From Pelomyxa schiedti (lineage: Eukaryota; Evosea; Pelobiontida; Pelomyxidae), in assembly GCA_020536535.1 (NCBI GenBank), contig JAHLWZ010000079.1, positions 1 through 64,000 on the forward strand: 64,000 bases of DNA, read 5' to 3'. Of the stretch, positions 1 through 12,476 are shown one piece after another. Made by a program: the position numbers and the translations under genes. Under the pieces are notes generated by a model, which was not told where the DNA came from, did not search any database, and saw only the letters and a list, made by a program, of their open reading frames with translations. The stretch's first letter is position 1; each line of letters starts with the position of its first letter.

Positions 1-2327
1 CGGGGGTGTGTTGTAGTTTCAGTGGTGTTTACTGGGCACAAGTGCTCGTGTGGAGGTGGGGTTGTTTCAGATGACCCTGGTGATATCACAGGGGTATTGG
101 GTGTTGTTGTATTATCATGGACTGGATTAGGCACGTTCCAAAGGCATAGAGACTTGTCAAATGAGGAGCACCATGCCTGTGGCACAGTTACGGGAATGAA
201 AAAGAAGAAGAAAGTTGGAAAAATACTCTCCAGATATCTCTGGAAGGAGTCCAAACAGGCAGTATGAGTGTAAGAGCATCATCGACATGTTTATGTTGTG
301 TTGTGAGGAGAGTGAGTTCACAACTATCATATATTCGGATTGCTGATAAGGATGTAAGTTTTTTTGTAGGGAGTGCTAAAACTCACAGCCATCTCTCCAT
401 GCAGTCCATACGGTATTTCCTATCACTTCAATGTGGAAAAGGGTAACCGGTGCGGGATCAAATTTCTTTAGGAGTACATAATTTTTGTCTGAGGTGATCT
501 CAATTCTCAGAAGGAAGCACAGGGAAAGTACCCCAAACGAGCATGTCCTTGGAATCAGCTATGCAGCTCCAGATACGCTGATTAATTGGATCCCATGCAA
601 TTGTCTTGACTTTGCGGGGTCTCTCATTCACCCGAACAGTGTTCAATACCTTGAATGAGTTAACATCCTATATCTTGAGAGTGTTCAACACACAGTATTT
701 GTTTGCGGAGTGACTACTCGTATTACGCCATCAGTTGAACCAAGTAGCATATTCTCACCCGTCCAGACCATAGTGAGTGCAACACCTGTGTGATGTCACG
801 AGAAGGGATATTGCTTGTTTGTAACCTGGTAAGGTTATTTTGGACAGGCAGTTGAAAGGCGCCTCTGAAGAGTACACTTCAATGAAGTCTTGCCTGCTCA
901 TCCAGACATCCACTTGTGGTGTTGTATTTGTGCTGGTTGGAGTTGGATTGACATGCCCTGTAACTTGGAGAGCGAAACAGAACCCTTTGATCTCATGGAT
1001 AGGAGCACGAGTTGAGGTGTCCCACACCTTAGCGTTGTTTTGTGATGTGCTCCACACATATCTAGAGTTATGTTGGCTTTATGGTATGGCTTTCTGGTTT
1101 GGTAACCTTCCATCGTAAATCATCCCAAAAACAGTTCCTTGTTTAGAATCAAACCGAGTGTCATACAAGGTGGATTCACAATCGAAAATATAGAATGACC
1201 CACCAGAGTCAACACACCATACCTAAAGAGAAGTAAGAGGACTGTGAGAGCGGCAAGGGCGGGACCTTATCGTTTACTCTAATGAGAGCTTGTACTGAGC
1301 GGTCAAAGCCAACCCTTTTTCCGAAAAAAATTGGTGTATATGGTGTGACTTTTGCTTTTTCCATCAGGCCATCAAAAACTTCATAGTATTTTTCTACAAA
1401 AACTTCTACCAAGTGATTCACTCTAATGAGAATGAGTTTATGAAATAAACTGGGTGTGAGCTTACTTTCCACTAGTTATAGTGCTTGAAAGACAAGCCAA
1501 CGCATCGTTTGGATCTGCTCGTTTATCCCACAGAAGGTTAGGGCCCCACACAACAGCCAAATTTCCAGAATCCATTCTAGTAAAATCTCGATTCATGTAA
1601 ACCTTCAAACGATGAAGGCACTATGAAAATTGTGCTATCTTACCTCTCTCCATAGAAAAGCAAGTCTTTCAAGTAGAATTTGATTTTCTGGGGGTATTTG
1701 AGTGATGAGAGAACGAAACAATGCCACTTGTTGTGTGGGATCCTCTTCACTAAATTGAAATTAGACGTTTGAAATCCCTTCTTGTAAGCACATACGAAAC
1801 TGCTTCCATCCACTGTTCATACAACTCCGACTGTAGCAATGGTTGAGGTAGCTCTCTGAAGAAGGTTTTAATCAAGTCGGATACAACGGAAACTGTGTAT
1901 TCTTTGCTGTTGATAGAGGAGAGGCAGCCCTAAGAATGAGATGGACATTAAAAAAAACGAGAAATGACAACAACAGAATGCCTACTGTTCCTGCCTCAGC
2001 TATCAGTTGGTTGGCAAGAACTTTACTTCCTCCCAGCCTGAAAATACCCTCTTCGTCGAGGCCCCCCTTGCACAAAATGAAATCCAAAGCCGTGTAAAAA
2101 AAGCAAGGGGCCTTGAGTGGCACGTGAGGCTTCGCCACGGCAGACACTTTGGCAGGAGTTCCCGGCGCCGCGGCGCTTGCCGTACTTCCCGTAGCTGCCG
2201 AATTCGCGGTGGCCGGTGTCGACGACGAGGACGAGGAGGGAGGGGCAGTGGCGGCCAATGTGTGTCGCTCCTCGTCTTGGGCGAGAACGTCTTTGAGAGG
2301 CGTACCGATGAGTCCCGTGGTGGCCAT
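1..2327 (-). CDS. RhoGAP domain + WD40-like propeller protein (3' end off the window)
   Basis: Multi-exon gene whose ATG is at 2325-2327; its 3' end lies beyond the left edge. After a Ser/Ala/Thr-rich N-terminus (about 55 residues) comes a RhoGAP domain. It shows GLDEEGIFRLGGSK, then FFRELPQPLLQSELYEQW, then MDSGNLAVVWGPNLLW, which are the arginine-finger loop, the LPxPLL helix and the NLAxxxxPNL motif of the family. It should stimulate GTP hydrolysis on Rho/Rac GTPases. The downstream exons hold WD-like blades, for example WSTSQNNAKVWDTST, TMVWTGENMLLGSTDG and TIAWDPINQRIWSCI, suggesting a C-terminal beta-propeller. Several introns of about 50 nt separate these blocks. The RhoGAP call is firm; the propeller call rests on spaced W/D-containing repeats. 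The exact exon chain in 1-750 is not resolved. Confidence 0.8.
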
Positions 2328-2554
2328 CGAATCAACTACCGGTAAAATAAATGTGCGTAGATCGCCGTGTACTGCTTTTTATTGTCGGTGCTTGTCGTGT
2401 TGGCCTTGTTTTTTTTCTTTTCTCGTACCTCCCCTCCCCAAATAAACTTGTACTTCTCGCATTTTTGAAGAAAAAAAAAGATCTCGAAAAGCGAAATTCC
2501 CTACGCAGAAATAGGCGAAAACGACATTGTCTTTGCAAGAGAAAAGTGGGTGTG

Positions 2555-3763
2555 TCAGTGCTTGAACTTTTCGACTTGTTCCAGAATGGTCTCATAGGAA
2601 TGGAAGGCAATGCCTCGCTTGAGGAACAGCAAAGCGAGCCTTGGTGTGGATCCGCGATAGAAGCCCAACAAGCCATTCTGCTTATACAACTCAGCAAAGT
2701 ACTGGCGGGAGGTTGGACCGCGGCGCTTGATGTCCTGCACAGCGGTGGGTGTGATGGAATAAGTTATTTAGTCAAACCTTCTGCTTGATGGATTTCACCG
2801 AATCAAAAGGCATTGTGATAAGTGCACCCAGAGAACCGGAGACTCCTCCATAACTATTTACTGGTCAAAGTAATACTGAGGAAGGCACGGACTTACATGA
2901 ATTTCTCTGTATTGGAGAGTTGTCTCTGGGGATTGTTTCTCAAAGTGAAGGATTTCAACCAATAAAACATAGTGAAGCCACAAACAGAGTTACCCCTTCA
3001 ATTTTCTCCTTAAAAGAAGAAAAGAATGGACCAAAGTACCATTGGCGGACAAGAGTCATATCAAGACCCTTATACAAACTATGGGTACAGGCTAAAACTC
3101 CCTCTTCCCGGTAAACTTTCTTCATTTCCTGAAGCCACTTTAATAAAACAACATAACAAAAATGTCACACCTCAATGGGTTTTGCGCCAGCCAGAGACAT
3201 CAACTTCAGCCTCTCCCATGGTTGCACACAGAAGATGGTTTCTCCAACAGAAGAAATACTGGAAATTAAGATGTTGTCAGCCACGGTGAGTTCTTTGGCA
3301 CAGGTCGGTTAAAGGCATTAAGTCGCATTTCATACTGTTGGGGTTTTTGCCAGTCAAATGGAAAAACTCCTTCTTAACACTCTCGTAGAGGGCGAATCGC
3401 CAGCAAGACTTCAACACTTCCCCAATCAAGTGGAAACCAATCCCGCGGTATATTCCACGCACTCCTTCGTTGGCAATGACATCTCTGGTAATGGATCGCA
3501 TAGTGGGAGACTCCTACGTCAACCATAAGAGTTTCGTTGGGAGGAGAAAAAAAAAACCTTTTTGCCACCAACAGCCTGCTTGCGAGCAATTTGAAGACGC
3601 AGTTTAAGTGCCTCCACCTTCACGTCTATGTTAAACGCACCTCAAAAAAAAAAAAGAGAGAGAGAGCGAAGCGACGCACAGGGTAAGTCAATGTGCCATC
3701 GGACAAACCAGACCCTATGGCTGCCAATATCACCGACGAAAGGGCGTGTTTCCTGGAGGCCAT
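2555..3763 (-). CDS. Mitochondrial carrier family (SLC25-like) transporter
   Basis: Multi-exon gene with six-helix carrier features. The start is at 3761-3763 (MASRKHALSSVILAAIG). The first repeat ends with a PDxK-type segment (YPDVKVEALKLRLQ) formed across an intron. The second contains GVRGIYRGIGFHLIGEVLKS, and the third contains ITMPFDSVKSIKQ followed by GLLGFYRGSTPRLALLF. These are the family's Px[D/E]xx[K/R] and GxxxxYRG signatures. Carriers of this family exchange metabolites across the inner membrane of mitochondria or mitochondrion-related organelles. The substrate cannot be read from the sequence. The spacer before the upstream RhoGAP gene (2328-2554) is T-rich and holds no gene. The protein ends in LEQVEKFKH. 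Exon joins are by eye. Confidence 0.85.
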
Positions 3764-4035
3764 TGCCAGTTCCTTGGTTTGTGTTTCTTTTCTTTTGTTG
3801 TTTTATCTCTCAGTAGGGGTGTACATTTTTAGAGTCTTCGTTTGCTTCGAGAAGAAGGTAAAATCTTGGATAATCAAAAACCCCGGAGTCCCCAAGAGAG
3901 TCCACGCGGAATCCCAAGCTCCCTGCCACCCATGAGAACCAACGAGGGTGGATGCCGACGACGGGTTTGGGGTTCTTCTAGAACGGAGTTGATGTTCGGA
4001 AAACACCTTCCACAGAAACAAAACAATCGATCGTG

Positions 4036-5870
4036 ATGAAGTTCGTTTATTGCCCCAGGTCCACGGCAGGGGCTATCTTGGTGATTGCCGCGTTGAGGTA
4101 CCGTTCCTGAACACACACTCATTTCTGAACACCCAAAACCACGCGGGGTTTCCTTACAACACACACGCAGCATCCTCTCCCTAGCCACTGCAACGTGCGA
4201 TGGTGTACAACCTCTCATCACCCTCGGTGCTGCGGCCACTGTGGCGGATGGATCCTACATGGGGTCGTGCATGCCCCCTGCCACTCCCGTAGCCTCCCCC
4301 TCTTCCTCGTCGTCCGTATCGGTGTCGGTCTCTACGTCGGACGCTGGTGGCGCCGGGCACGCCGTGAGGGCAGTGGAGCCGTATTACTCCGAATCTGCTG
4401 AGCTGTATCAGGACGGATTCGATGTTTTGAGCGGTGAGATTGTGCACACTTGGTCGATGACTTTTTTGGGCAGCTGCGATGACAAGAATGCTCAGTATAT
4501 GGTATTTTCTGCTATGATCTGCCCTCAACAACCATTCTTATAATGGCTACTCCCCAGGTTGACAACTACTTTAGCACCAGTTCGATCAGCGATACTGGAG
4601 ACGGCGTAAGCTTAGTATTTCTGGCCAGTTTTGATTTCACCAGCCCTAGGTTCTCTCAATTTCCTATATCTATAGTTCCATCCGCTACACACCTTTTACC
4701 TGGTGGGGAGTGTCACGCACTAATCAGTGTTGCCCCGCGCTTTCTCCCTATGGATCCTTCAATGCTCTTACCAACCCGTGCCCTGCATTGACGACGCGGG
4801 GAACTTGCCCGGGACATGCGGAATACCGGTCTGCTATATATTATACCGCCGATACTGACTCCAGTGGTTCCTTGTATTGGTTTGGTCTCAATGACAATGG
4901 TTGTGACCAGTCGGATACAAGAGGGCCAGTTATCAGCTCTCCCTACTACCTTCCAAGTGACTACAGCAAACTCAAAGGCTCTACGTCCGTGATCGTGTCG
5001 ACTTCCAAGTACACTTCCAACTCTATCCTTTTAAGCTAACTTCAGCTCCGTTACGTATTAGCACTATAAATATGAACCTAGCCACAAGTTGCTATGCATT
5101 CACTCTTTTTGGATATCTATACTATGCACAGGACTCCTACTCCTTCTTCAGGTATCACCTTCAAAAGAGAAAGAAACCAGAAGAGCGCTAATGCAATATA
5201 CAGTAATCGTACCGTTTCAATTAAGACCAAGTTCTATACAACACCGAGTTGCACACTGGATACATGTGGTGACACCCTCGTAGAGCTAATAGTGTGTACA
5301 AGTCATCTTACAATTATTGCTCAACCAAATCAGTTTTACGGGCAAGGAACCTACTCTCTTGGTAAAAGCGGTACTGATGGATGGTTCAACCTTGACATCG
5401 ACGACGTCACGCTCTCTTTTGTTGCTCAGACCGGACAAGCTGCGGACCTGATGCTTGGCTTGTGTGGAGTTAATACCGCAGGAGGCTTCAACGACATTGT
5501 AGTTGGACAAGAGTATGAGACACTGGGAACACAGTGTATGAACGTGTGGTGGCCGTGCACAACACGGCGATCACGGTTCTTTGTGTCTGGTGACATGATC
5601 TTCCAGAGTGACACACAAAATCGAACCACCGTCCAATGTGACAGCCCACTTTTCCGGGGACAGACACTGTTGGCCTCTATACCACTCCTCACTACTACAT
5701 ACCCCCCACAGGCACATGACTTCTCTACCGCTATTATGGTCTACCAGTCATCTTCCATTTCCACCTCCCAATCATTCTCCTCGCCCTCAATACAGTCATC
5801 CAGTGCAGCCACCACACAAGCCTGTTTGTTATTATCTCTTGTCGTTCTAGTGTGGTGCCTGTGCAATTAA
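4036..5870 (+). CDS. Secreted Cys-containing surface protein, probably GPI-anchored
   Basis: The ATG is at 4036. Joining exon 1 (ending near 4097) to an acceptor near 4169 in phase builds a classic signal peptide, with the hydrophobic core AGAILVIAALSILSLATA followed by TCDGV. The middle exons encode a Ser-rich stretch and Cys-containing segments such as QCCPALSPYGSFN. The last exon (from about 5144) carries paired cysteines (PSCTLDTCGD, GLCGVNTAGG) and ends with a Ser/Thr-rich stem and the hydrophobic tail ACLLLSLVVLVWCLCN. That tail fits a GPI-attachment signal or a very short C-terminal membrane anchor. I do not recognise the family. The junctions around 4500-4680 are uncertain, so the central reading frame is provisional. 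The gene converges on the MFS gene 47 bases downstream. Confidence 0.65.
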
Positions 5871-5917
5871 AATTGTTACAAAGAAAAAAATTCTTTTTTT
5901 CCCCAGAGTAATTATTT

Positions 5918-8040
5918 TCAGGGTCTATCATCAAGTTCACAATCCTCTTCCACCTTGGGAGCCTTTGTGCTCACTATTGCATCTAAAATAAGGTATGATT
6001 AGTATTCCAGAAAGAGATTAGATGCTATGTACCTCCGATTTTGTTGCAGAGGAAAAGCTGGTCTGATACAAAAAGAGCGAATATCAGCTGAAGGCCGGAA
6101 ACACACGAAAGCATAATCAAACAGTCTTTGAAGGAAGTCATTTTTGTGCACCCCCGGGCACAATGGAGTGGGTCGTCGTCGTACCACTTTTCATTTAAGA
6201 AAATGCCTATCCAACAATGTTGATAAGTAATTCCTGAAAAAAAGGACACTTACTATTTAGAACTGGCGCAATGGCACCCCCAATTGTGCGTGCAAATGAA
6301 TTGATCCCGGTTGCTGCTGGAAAATGGTCAGGACATGCTTTGGCCATTATACCCTGGAAGGAATTAGCAATAACACACATACATTCCGAACCATTTGCAC
6401 TGCCATGCACATTCCACCTCCAAAACCTTGTATAATGAGTAACACAATAAGCTGAGCCGCAGTGTAATGATATTTGATCATCAACGATATGGCCAGCAAA
6501 TTGATGACAGCCTGAAGCCGTTAATAGATAAAAACTGAGTTGTGATTCATACAGCCATAGTGTGAATGGTAGTCGAACCTATTCGCTTTTGCATAGTTCC
6601 TGCAAAAATAGAGGCTATGAGAGCGGAAATTCCTTGCGGAAATATTACAATCCCGACTTTTAGTTGACTTGTATATCTATATTATGGTTGAGTAGAAGGA
6701 ATTTGACAAAGTTTCTCTCGTACTGGAATGGGCCAAGCGGGTCCGTCATTAGATAGGGCAGGATGTGGAGTAGCCCGTAGCTGTAAAGTCCAAACATGAA
6801 GGCAACGAGGGTAACGAAGAGAAGATCTCTTCTGGTGAGAAGTTTCATTGGCAGGAGGGGAGGATTCCAGAACCACTCGAAAATGAAGAAACCAATAAGC
6901 AAACAGAACCCAAAGATGAGAAGGCAGATAGTTTTTGCTGCTTTCCACCCCCAGGAGGATGACTAAAACGTGATGACTACGCTAGAAGGTAACAGTGCTA
7001 AGATACCTTAGTAAGTGCAATTAAAAACAATAGCGTTCCTAGTGATAGTAACAAGATGCCGATGTAGTCAACTGTGCGGATTCTTTGCCATATCTGAGTC
7101 CAATTCAAACTCGGGCACTGGACGCTCTTGGTTCTTTTAGCACAGTATTCACGCCAAGATGGAAACCCAAGTAAAAGGATATTTGAATATCCACAGGCAA
7201 AAACTATGGCGCCAATCACCAAAAACATTTCTGTGTACGAAAGCTTTTCCAGAATAGCAGCTCCTCCAATCATACCAACAGAAAGCCCCACACCAAATAA
7301 CGCAGATATCACCCCTAAGAATTGTAAGTTACGGTTCACTTAACGAAGAGCAACCTAGAAGGGGTGCCACAAATTTGGGTGGGTAGTATTCCTTTATTAC
7401 ATCGTAATCTAGAATGTTGTTGGCTCGGGAAGCCATAAAGTGGCTTTTACACACATAAGATAAATAGAGGAGAACTAAAGCCCTGAAGAGAACGTGCAAA
7501 AACCAATCTTAAGACATCGTCCCCCCAGATGCCAGCCATAAATAAGCCAATATCATACAAGGAAACCATAACGGTTATCAAAACTAATCTGTTTATCTTG
7601 ACCATAGCTATAAAATAAATGAGAGAAGAACAGGAGTCTCAGGTTATGGTACCAGCAAGACCCCCAACAATTGGAGTGGCAACAGCTAAGAAATGTAAGT
7701 CGGAGATACCTTGAAAAGATACAACCTCCAACCAAGCTGGACGCAGTAAGAATCCATGGAACGGCATTTGGTCTGTCAGTTTCCTGCCCAATTGCTGGAA
7801 GTGCAGGAATCAGCATTGTGGACATGAACGATGCCTGTGATAAGTATATTAATCAGATTAAAAAAAAAAAAGTGGGGCACCTGGACATACACTAAAACAA
7901 ACTGCGCTCATTTGAACCATAATGACAACCAATCGTGCGGTCAGTTTAGTTGGTGGCTCCTTAACCACGGATGGACATTCTGTTTGTTCTTTGTCATGCT
8001 CCACGTCACCCGCAGGGTTGACCTTCTCGTTGTTGTCCAT
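5918..8040 (-). CDS. Major facilitator superfamily transporter (drug/H+ antiporter-like)
   Basis: Polytopic membrane protein on many short exons. The first ATG of the frame is at 8038-8040 (MDNNEKVNPAGD), preceding a cytosolic N-terminus. Helix 1 and the following segments read ARLVVIMVQMSAVCF and MSTMLIPALPAIGQE, then AVPWILTASSLVGG, typical of the N-half of multidrug-type MFS proteins. Later come GVISALFGVGLSVGMIGGAA, MFLVIGAIVFACGYSNILLL and TVDYIGILLLSLGTLLFLIA. The last of these resembles the extra mid-protein helices of 14-helix DHA2-type members. The acidic tail ends EEDCELDDRP at the stop at 5918-5920, after an intron that keeps phase. It is likely to move a small solute or drug; the substrate is not predictable. 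Family confidence is good, subfamily moderate. Confidence 0.8.
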
Positions 8041-8217
8041 GCCGAGGGGAATGATCTCTTCATCGCCGAAATTCCACACTTAAATCACCCCCGCAGGTCC
8101 ACAAAGTTCGGCAAAGGGATGAAACCCCCCACCCAAAGTTTGGTGGCAGTTAGTTACTACTTACGTCAAGGGTAAAGAATCCCAGACCTCGGTTCGTTGA
8201 ACGAAAACTTTTTTTTT

Positions 8218-11200
8218 TTACAAGTCACCGGTGATGATACGAGGAGCAGCAAGGGGCTGGGAAATGACAGGTGCACCATCACGAAATATGGTAGTAGGAA
8301 GGCTCATGAGAGTGCCTGTAGTAGGGGCGCAAGGAGGAGGGGTGGTTACGCCGGAGCTGGCCATCCCAACTACACCGCCAAGGGATGAGTTAATAGAAAC
8401 GCCGGTGCTGGCCAACATGGCCATGGAGAGTGTCTGCAACAGACCTGATTGGGGGGTGCCTGTTGGTGATGTGCTGCTGGTGCTGATGCTGCTGTGCGCA
8501 GCGCCGACTCCCATCATCTTGACGCCTCCGGAGCTGCTGACTGTCCCGCTGGACCGAAGGTTAGCGGCCGCTTGCGCCATTGTGATATGCCCTTTTTTGT
8601 GTTTGACAGTTGGGTCCACTCGCCATGCGATCACGACCTGTGCGTGATGGTCTGTGGTTAGACACCGGCGAGGAGAAGAAAGAGGGTTTTTGGCACCTGA
8701 AGGAGATCGGCACAGGGTTGGACAAGTCTATTGGTTTCCAGATCAATTGCTTGATATAAATTGGGAGCAAATGCGATAGCTGTGTCGAGTAAGTAAAGAA
8801 AAAATAGTGATTTCAGACACCAAGATTTTGTGAATTCATCCTGTTAACACTTGATTTATTAACCACGTCTATGAGGAGCTTCAAAAGCCATTCAAGAATA
8901 ACCTACAAAAAAAATAAGAGGGAAGCAAGTTTGCATAAATGGTGGAAGGAGGTTACTTGATTGGTGGGATTCAGTTTTTGGATGGCCGCTATACACTGAT
9001 CAACAGTTTCAGCTCCAACCAACATATGTGCCGGAATCTCGTTTAAGAGACCTGTAGGAAGAGATCGAAACCAAACCTTGAACTGGTTAGTCAATTTGTG
9101 TAAATAAGGGGAGACACTTTTATCAAGGAGGCAATATCATATGCACTTATGGAGGGGGCATTTATGTCAAATTCTCCTCTGTTCAACAATTCTTTTAGCC
9201 GTTTAACCTCGGCAGGATCTCCTGGTTGCATAAATATCTCTGGCTGTATGTTTTCAGAGGAAAATTATGTATATTAATGAAATAAACTTTAATTTTATTT
9301 GACCTTGTCTAAACCGTTATTTCGGAGAAGGGCAGTTTTTAGCGTAATGAGAACTTCCGGAACTGAAAGGCCTAACAACAAAAAACTTTAGTACTCAAAA
9401 AAAAAAGTGTGATGGCATACGATCATCAACTCCCATTTTCAATGTACCTGGGTCTGCCCCAAATACACCGGCATCACATCTTACTATCACATCAAGGTAG
9501 ACCCTTTCGGTTCCTAAAGGTACATTAAGGTGGCACAGAGGAAATATAAGGGACCTATAAGAAGTGGAACTTTAAGAGACTTGTTATTCTTGGTTCTACA
9601 AGTTAATTTTACTTCAATATCTTTTTTCTCACGCTTTATTTTGTTACCAATGAGGTAAGACTAATGGAAGAAACCGGTTTAATGGATCCTGAAGTGGAAT
9701 TGAACGAAAGTGTAATGTCGGAGTCGGTGAACTTGTCCAATTTGTATTTCAGTTTAGAATCGGTATTGTTGAAGATGAAGAAACTCTGGACTTGGGATAA
9801 TGAAGTTTTAGTGCTTGCTGTCGTGCCAACCATCTCATACGATAAAACCTCAGCAGACAACTGCCAAATTCATAAATGAACTATTCTCTTTCAAAAGAGG
9901 GAGGAATACCATCCATTTCCCCGACCCAGAGCTAACAGAATCGCTTTCGACTGTGCTTGAGCTTTTTACTCCCTTATTGCGATAGGCATATTAGACTTTA
10001 CAATTTTGTTAGAAAACCTACACCAGATATCGACACAGGAGCCTGTTAAGGGTTCATTTATGGGGGGCAGGGAAAAAAAAGGAACAAGCCTACCTTGGAG
10101 GTCTGGGCCTGAGATTCTGCAGAGATTTTCCTCAAAATGTCACGAATCTCAGTGAAAGGCGGGCGCTTTGAAGCCGACACTTGCCAACAATTTCTATGTA
10201 TGATAAGTATTTCATTCCAAAGTGACATTCTACCGGATAAGTTTTGCAAGGTTTGGATTGGCTGTTTTTGGAATTGTAGGTCTTTCTCCCTTACTTACAG
10301 CCACTACACAAGATTAGAATTCATTTATGTATTACGGGGAGGCATACGAGGCAATGCCCATGATGGTTTGTCAGCATAAGGGGTTTGTCGAGTTATCAAC
10401 TCCCATAAAACTGTGTGGAATGAGACACTGCAGGGAATAACAGTACAAACCAACTCCAAATGCGTAAACATCTGCCTTTTCTGTGTACTTTTCGTTTGCT
10501 GGAATGAGTTATTGGCAGAAATTTCTTCTTTGACCCTCTTACCAAATAATTCTGGTGCCATGTACTGCACTATTTTTGTGTGAGTTATATGTATAGCTTA
10601 AAAGTGCGTACCAGTGCCAATATTGCACGTCATCATTGAAGCCGTATCGACCACTCGTGATGTGCCAAAATCTATATACTATCAGTGCCAGAGATAAGAT
10701 CAAACTGGCGCACCAATAATTTTTACAGTCAGTTTCTCATTCAGCTTTGTCAAAAATGATGAGGGGCAAGAGAATAGGGTAGGGAGAATACCAAAACATT
10801 CTGACTGTTTTTGAGTACAGTCAGTTTTCATAAAGAAAGAAAGAGAAGGACACACGTTTTAAGGTCTCTGCATGAGGATAAGGAAGGAGTGAGAGTCAGA
10901 GTAAAGGAAAGCGAATGTAAGAGCTTGCCTATGTATTAGTTTGTAGCTATGCAAGTAGGCCATTCCACTGGTAATTCCCAGAGCAAAACCAATACAGGTA
11001 TCAGTATCAATCGGATCTTTTTTTCGTTAAAGAATCGTTTTTCGTATTACCAACTACTTGAAGTTATATACGATGCAAGACTGTATTGCAGTACATAAAA
11101 AGTGTTAGTGATTGCGTGACAAGGTGATACCAACCTGTAAGGCATCAACTCAGTTATAATATATAATTTGTAGTGATCTAATGTGCATGCGCCGAGGCAA

Positions 11201-12476
11201 TGTATTAAATTTTCATGATCCAGTACACTAGGTTTTCATTAAAAGGCGTGGAGTCCTCCACACAGAAACCTCATCAAGGTCAGTTCTTTTTTGAATTCTT
11301 GGATATCAAAAACAATGTTATCTTCACTGTAATGCTTTATGGCAACAACTTCTCCTTTATACTTCCCTCTGTAAAAATGAGAAATTGGGAATTGTGGCGG
11401 TTCCACAGTTACTTGTAAACTTTGCCAGCAGCACCTCTCCCTATCATAGTCTCGATTGTCAAAGCATCTGGTGGAATTTCATTGTGATATGTCTTGCGCC
11501 CAGCAAGAGCATTCTCGATGACCTCACCCAATTTTTTCAGATTGCTTTCGGCATTTGCTTGCTCTTGGGTTTCCATTTGTCCCCTCATTTCTTCCTAAGA
11601 CTTAGGTCACACAAATTTTTCGTCTTTACAAACCATTTTCTGTATTTCAGCCATCTTCTGCCTAAAAATTGCTTCCTGAAGATAAAGGGTCAATGCAAAC
11701 GTGAGCGGTGGTCCAGTACCTGCTCTTCCATGTTGAGTTGCCGAAGTTGTTTTTGCAGAAGTGTATGTGCCTCAGTAGAGTATGGCAGTGCCACTGTATG
11801 TCTAAAAATACTGCGAAAAGCTTGCTGTATGTGGGAAATGAGGGAAGGAATCAAAAAGGAAATGGGACCACACCTTTTCATCAGCCTCTGCTGGCGCAGG
11901 AGACGTCGACTTCGGTACAGAAGGAGACTCGGCTTAAACAAAGTTAAAGTTGAATAGATGAAGTAAAGGGTGGGAACTACATTCAGCGGAGGTGGCACCA
12001 CCCCCGCCACCCCCACCGCCACTCGCAGCTGCAGTAGAATGCGACGGCGAGGTAGTCCTGCTTGTAGGAGTCGCCTCCGACGTGGACGCGGATGTGGATG
12101 CGGATGCGGATGCGGATGCGGCGGTAGTGGACTCGCTGCTGGAGCACAGGGCCCCCTCATCCTTCTCCTTCTCCCTGTCGCCCTCCGGGGCCCCCGAGCT
12201 CCGCTTGTGCCTGTGCTTGTGCCTGCTCCCCGTGCTGCCCTCCTCGCCGCTGCGTGGCGTCTGGTCGTCGGCGGGGGGCGTCGAGGCCCTCGTCGTCGCC
12301 GTCGAGGTGGTAACGGCGGTTGCGACAGCCTCGGCGCCTAGGGATTCGTCGCGGGACGTCCTGTTCCTGCTGTGGCGACGGTGCTTCTCTGTCAACTGGA
12401 CGGGAGCGGCCTCCTGGGGCTCCGAGTCCGCCGCTGGTTGGCGCGAGTCGGACTCTCCTTTGGTGTCGGCCGACAT
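8218..12476 (-). CDS. Tyrosine-kinase-like protein kinase fused to a RhoGAP domain
   Basis: The ATG is at 12474-12476. The N-terminus is long, Ser/Ala/Thr/Gly-rich and repetitive, followed by a Gln-rich helical region (TLLQKQLRQLNMEEQ). The kinase domain is complete: glycine loop IGRGAAGKVYK, VAIK lysine, a HRDLKTQNVL catalytic loop built across introns, DFGTSR, a YMAPELF activation-segment end, and CWQVSASKRPPFTEI in the C-lobe. All residues needed for activity are visible. Next comes a beta-rich segment (FFIFNNTDSKLKYKLDKF, then SFNSTSGSIKP) that resembles MSP/ASH folds. It is followed by a RhoGAP domain (KVWFRSLPTGLLNEIP, NRMNSQNLAIAFAPNLY). The tail is Ser/Gly/Thr-rich and ends at 8218-8220. 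The RhoGAP arginine finger was not pinned down. One protein could thus both phosphorylate targets and down-regulate Rho. The exon joins all preserve frame across the motifs I checked. Confidence 0.82.
10868..10928 (-). other. GC-AG intron splitting the kinase HRD motif
   Basis: On the minus strand the exon ends CTAATACATAG and the intron begins GCAAGC and ends ATGCAG, after which the exon resumes AGACCTTAAAAC. Removing these 61 bases gives L-I-H-R-D-L-K in frame; no GT donor lies nearby. GC followed by AAG is the usual form of the rare GC-AG introns spliced by the major spliceosome. The next intron follows 11-12 bases later and completes the TQNVL part of the loop, so the exon between them is tiny. 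Confidence 0.8.
12079..12126. repeat. Hexanucleotide repeat (GATGCG type) within coding DNA
   Basis: Tandem CGGATG units with small variants lie in the first exon of the kinase-RhoGAP gene. On the coding (minus) strand they encode alternating Ser-Ala and Ser-Thr residues. It probably expands and contracts by slippage. Confidence 0.8.
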
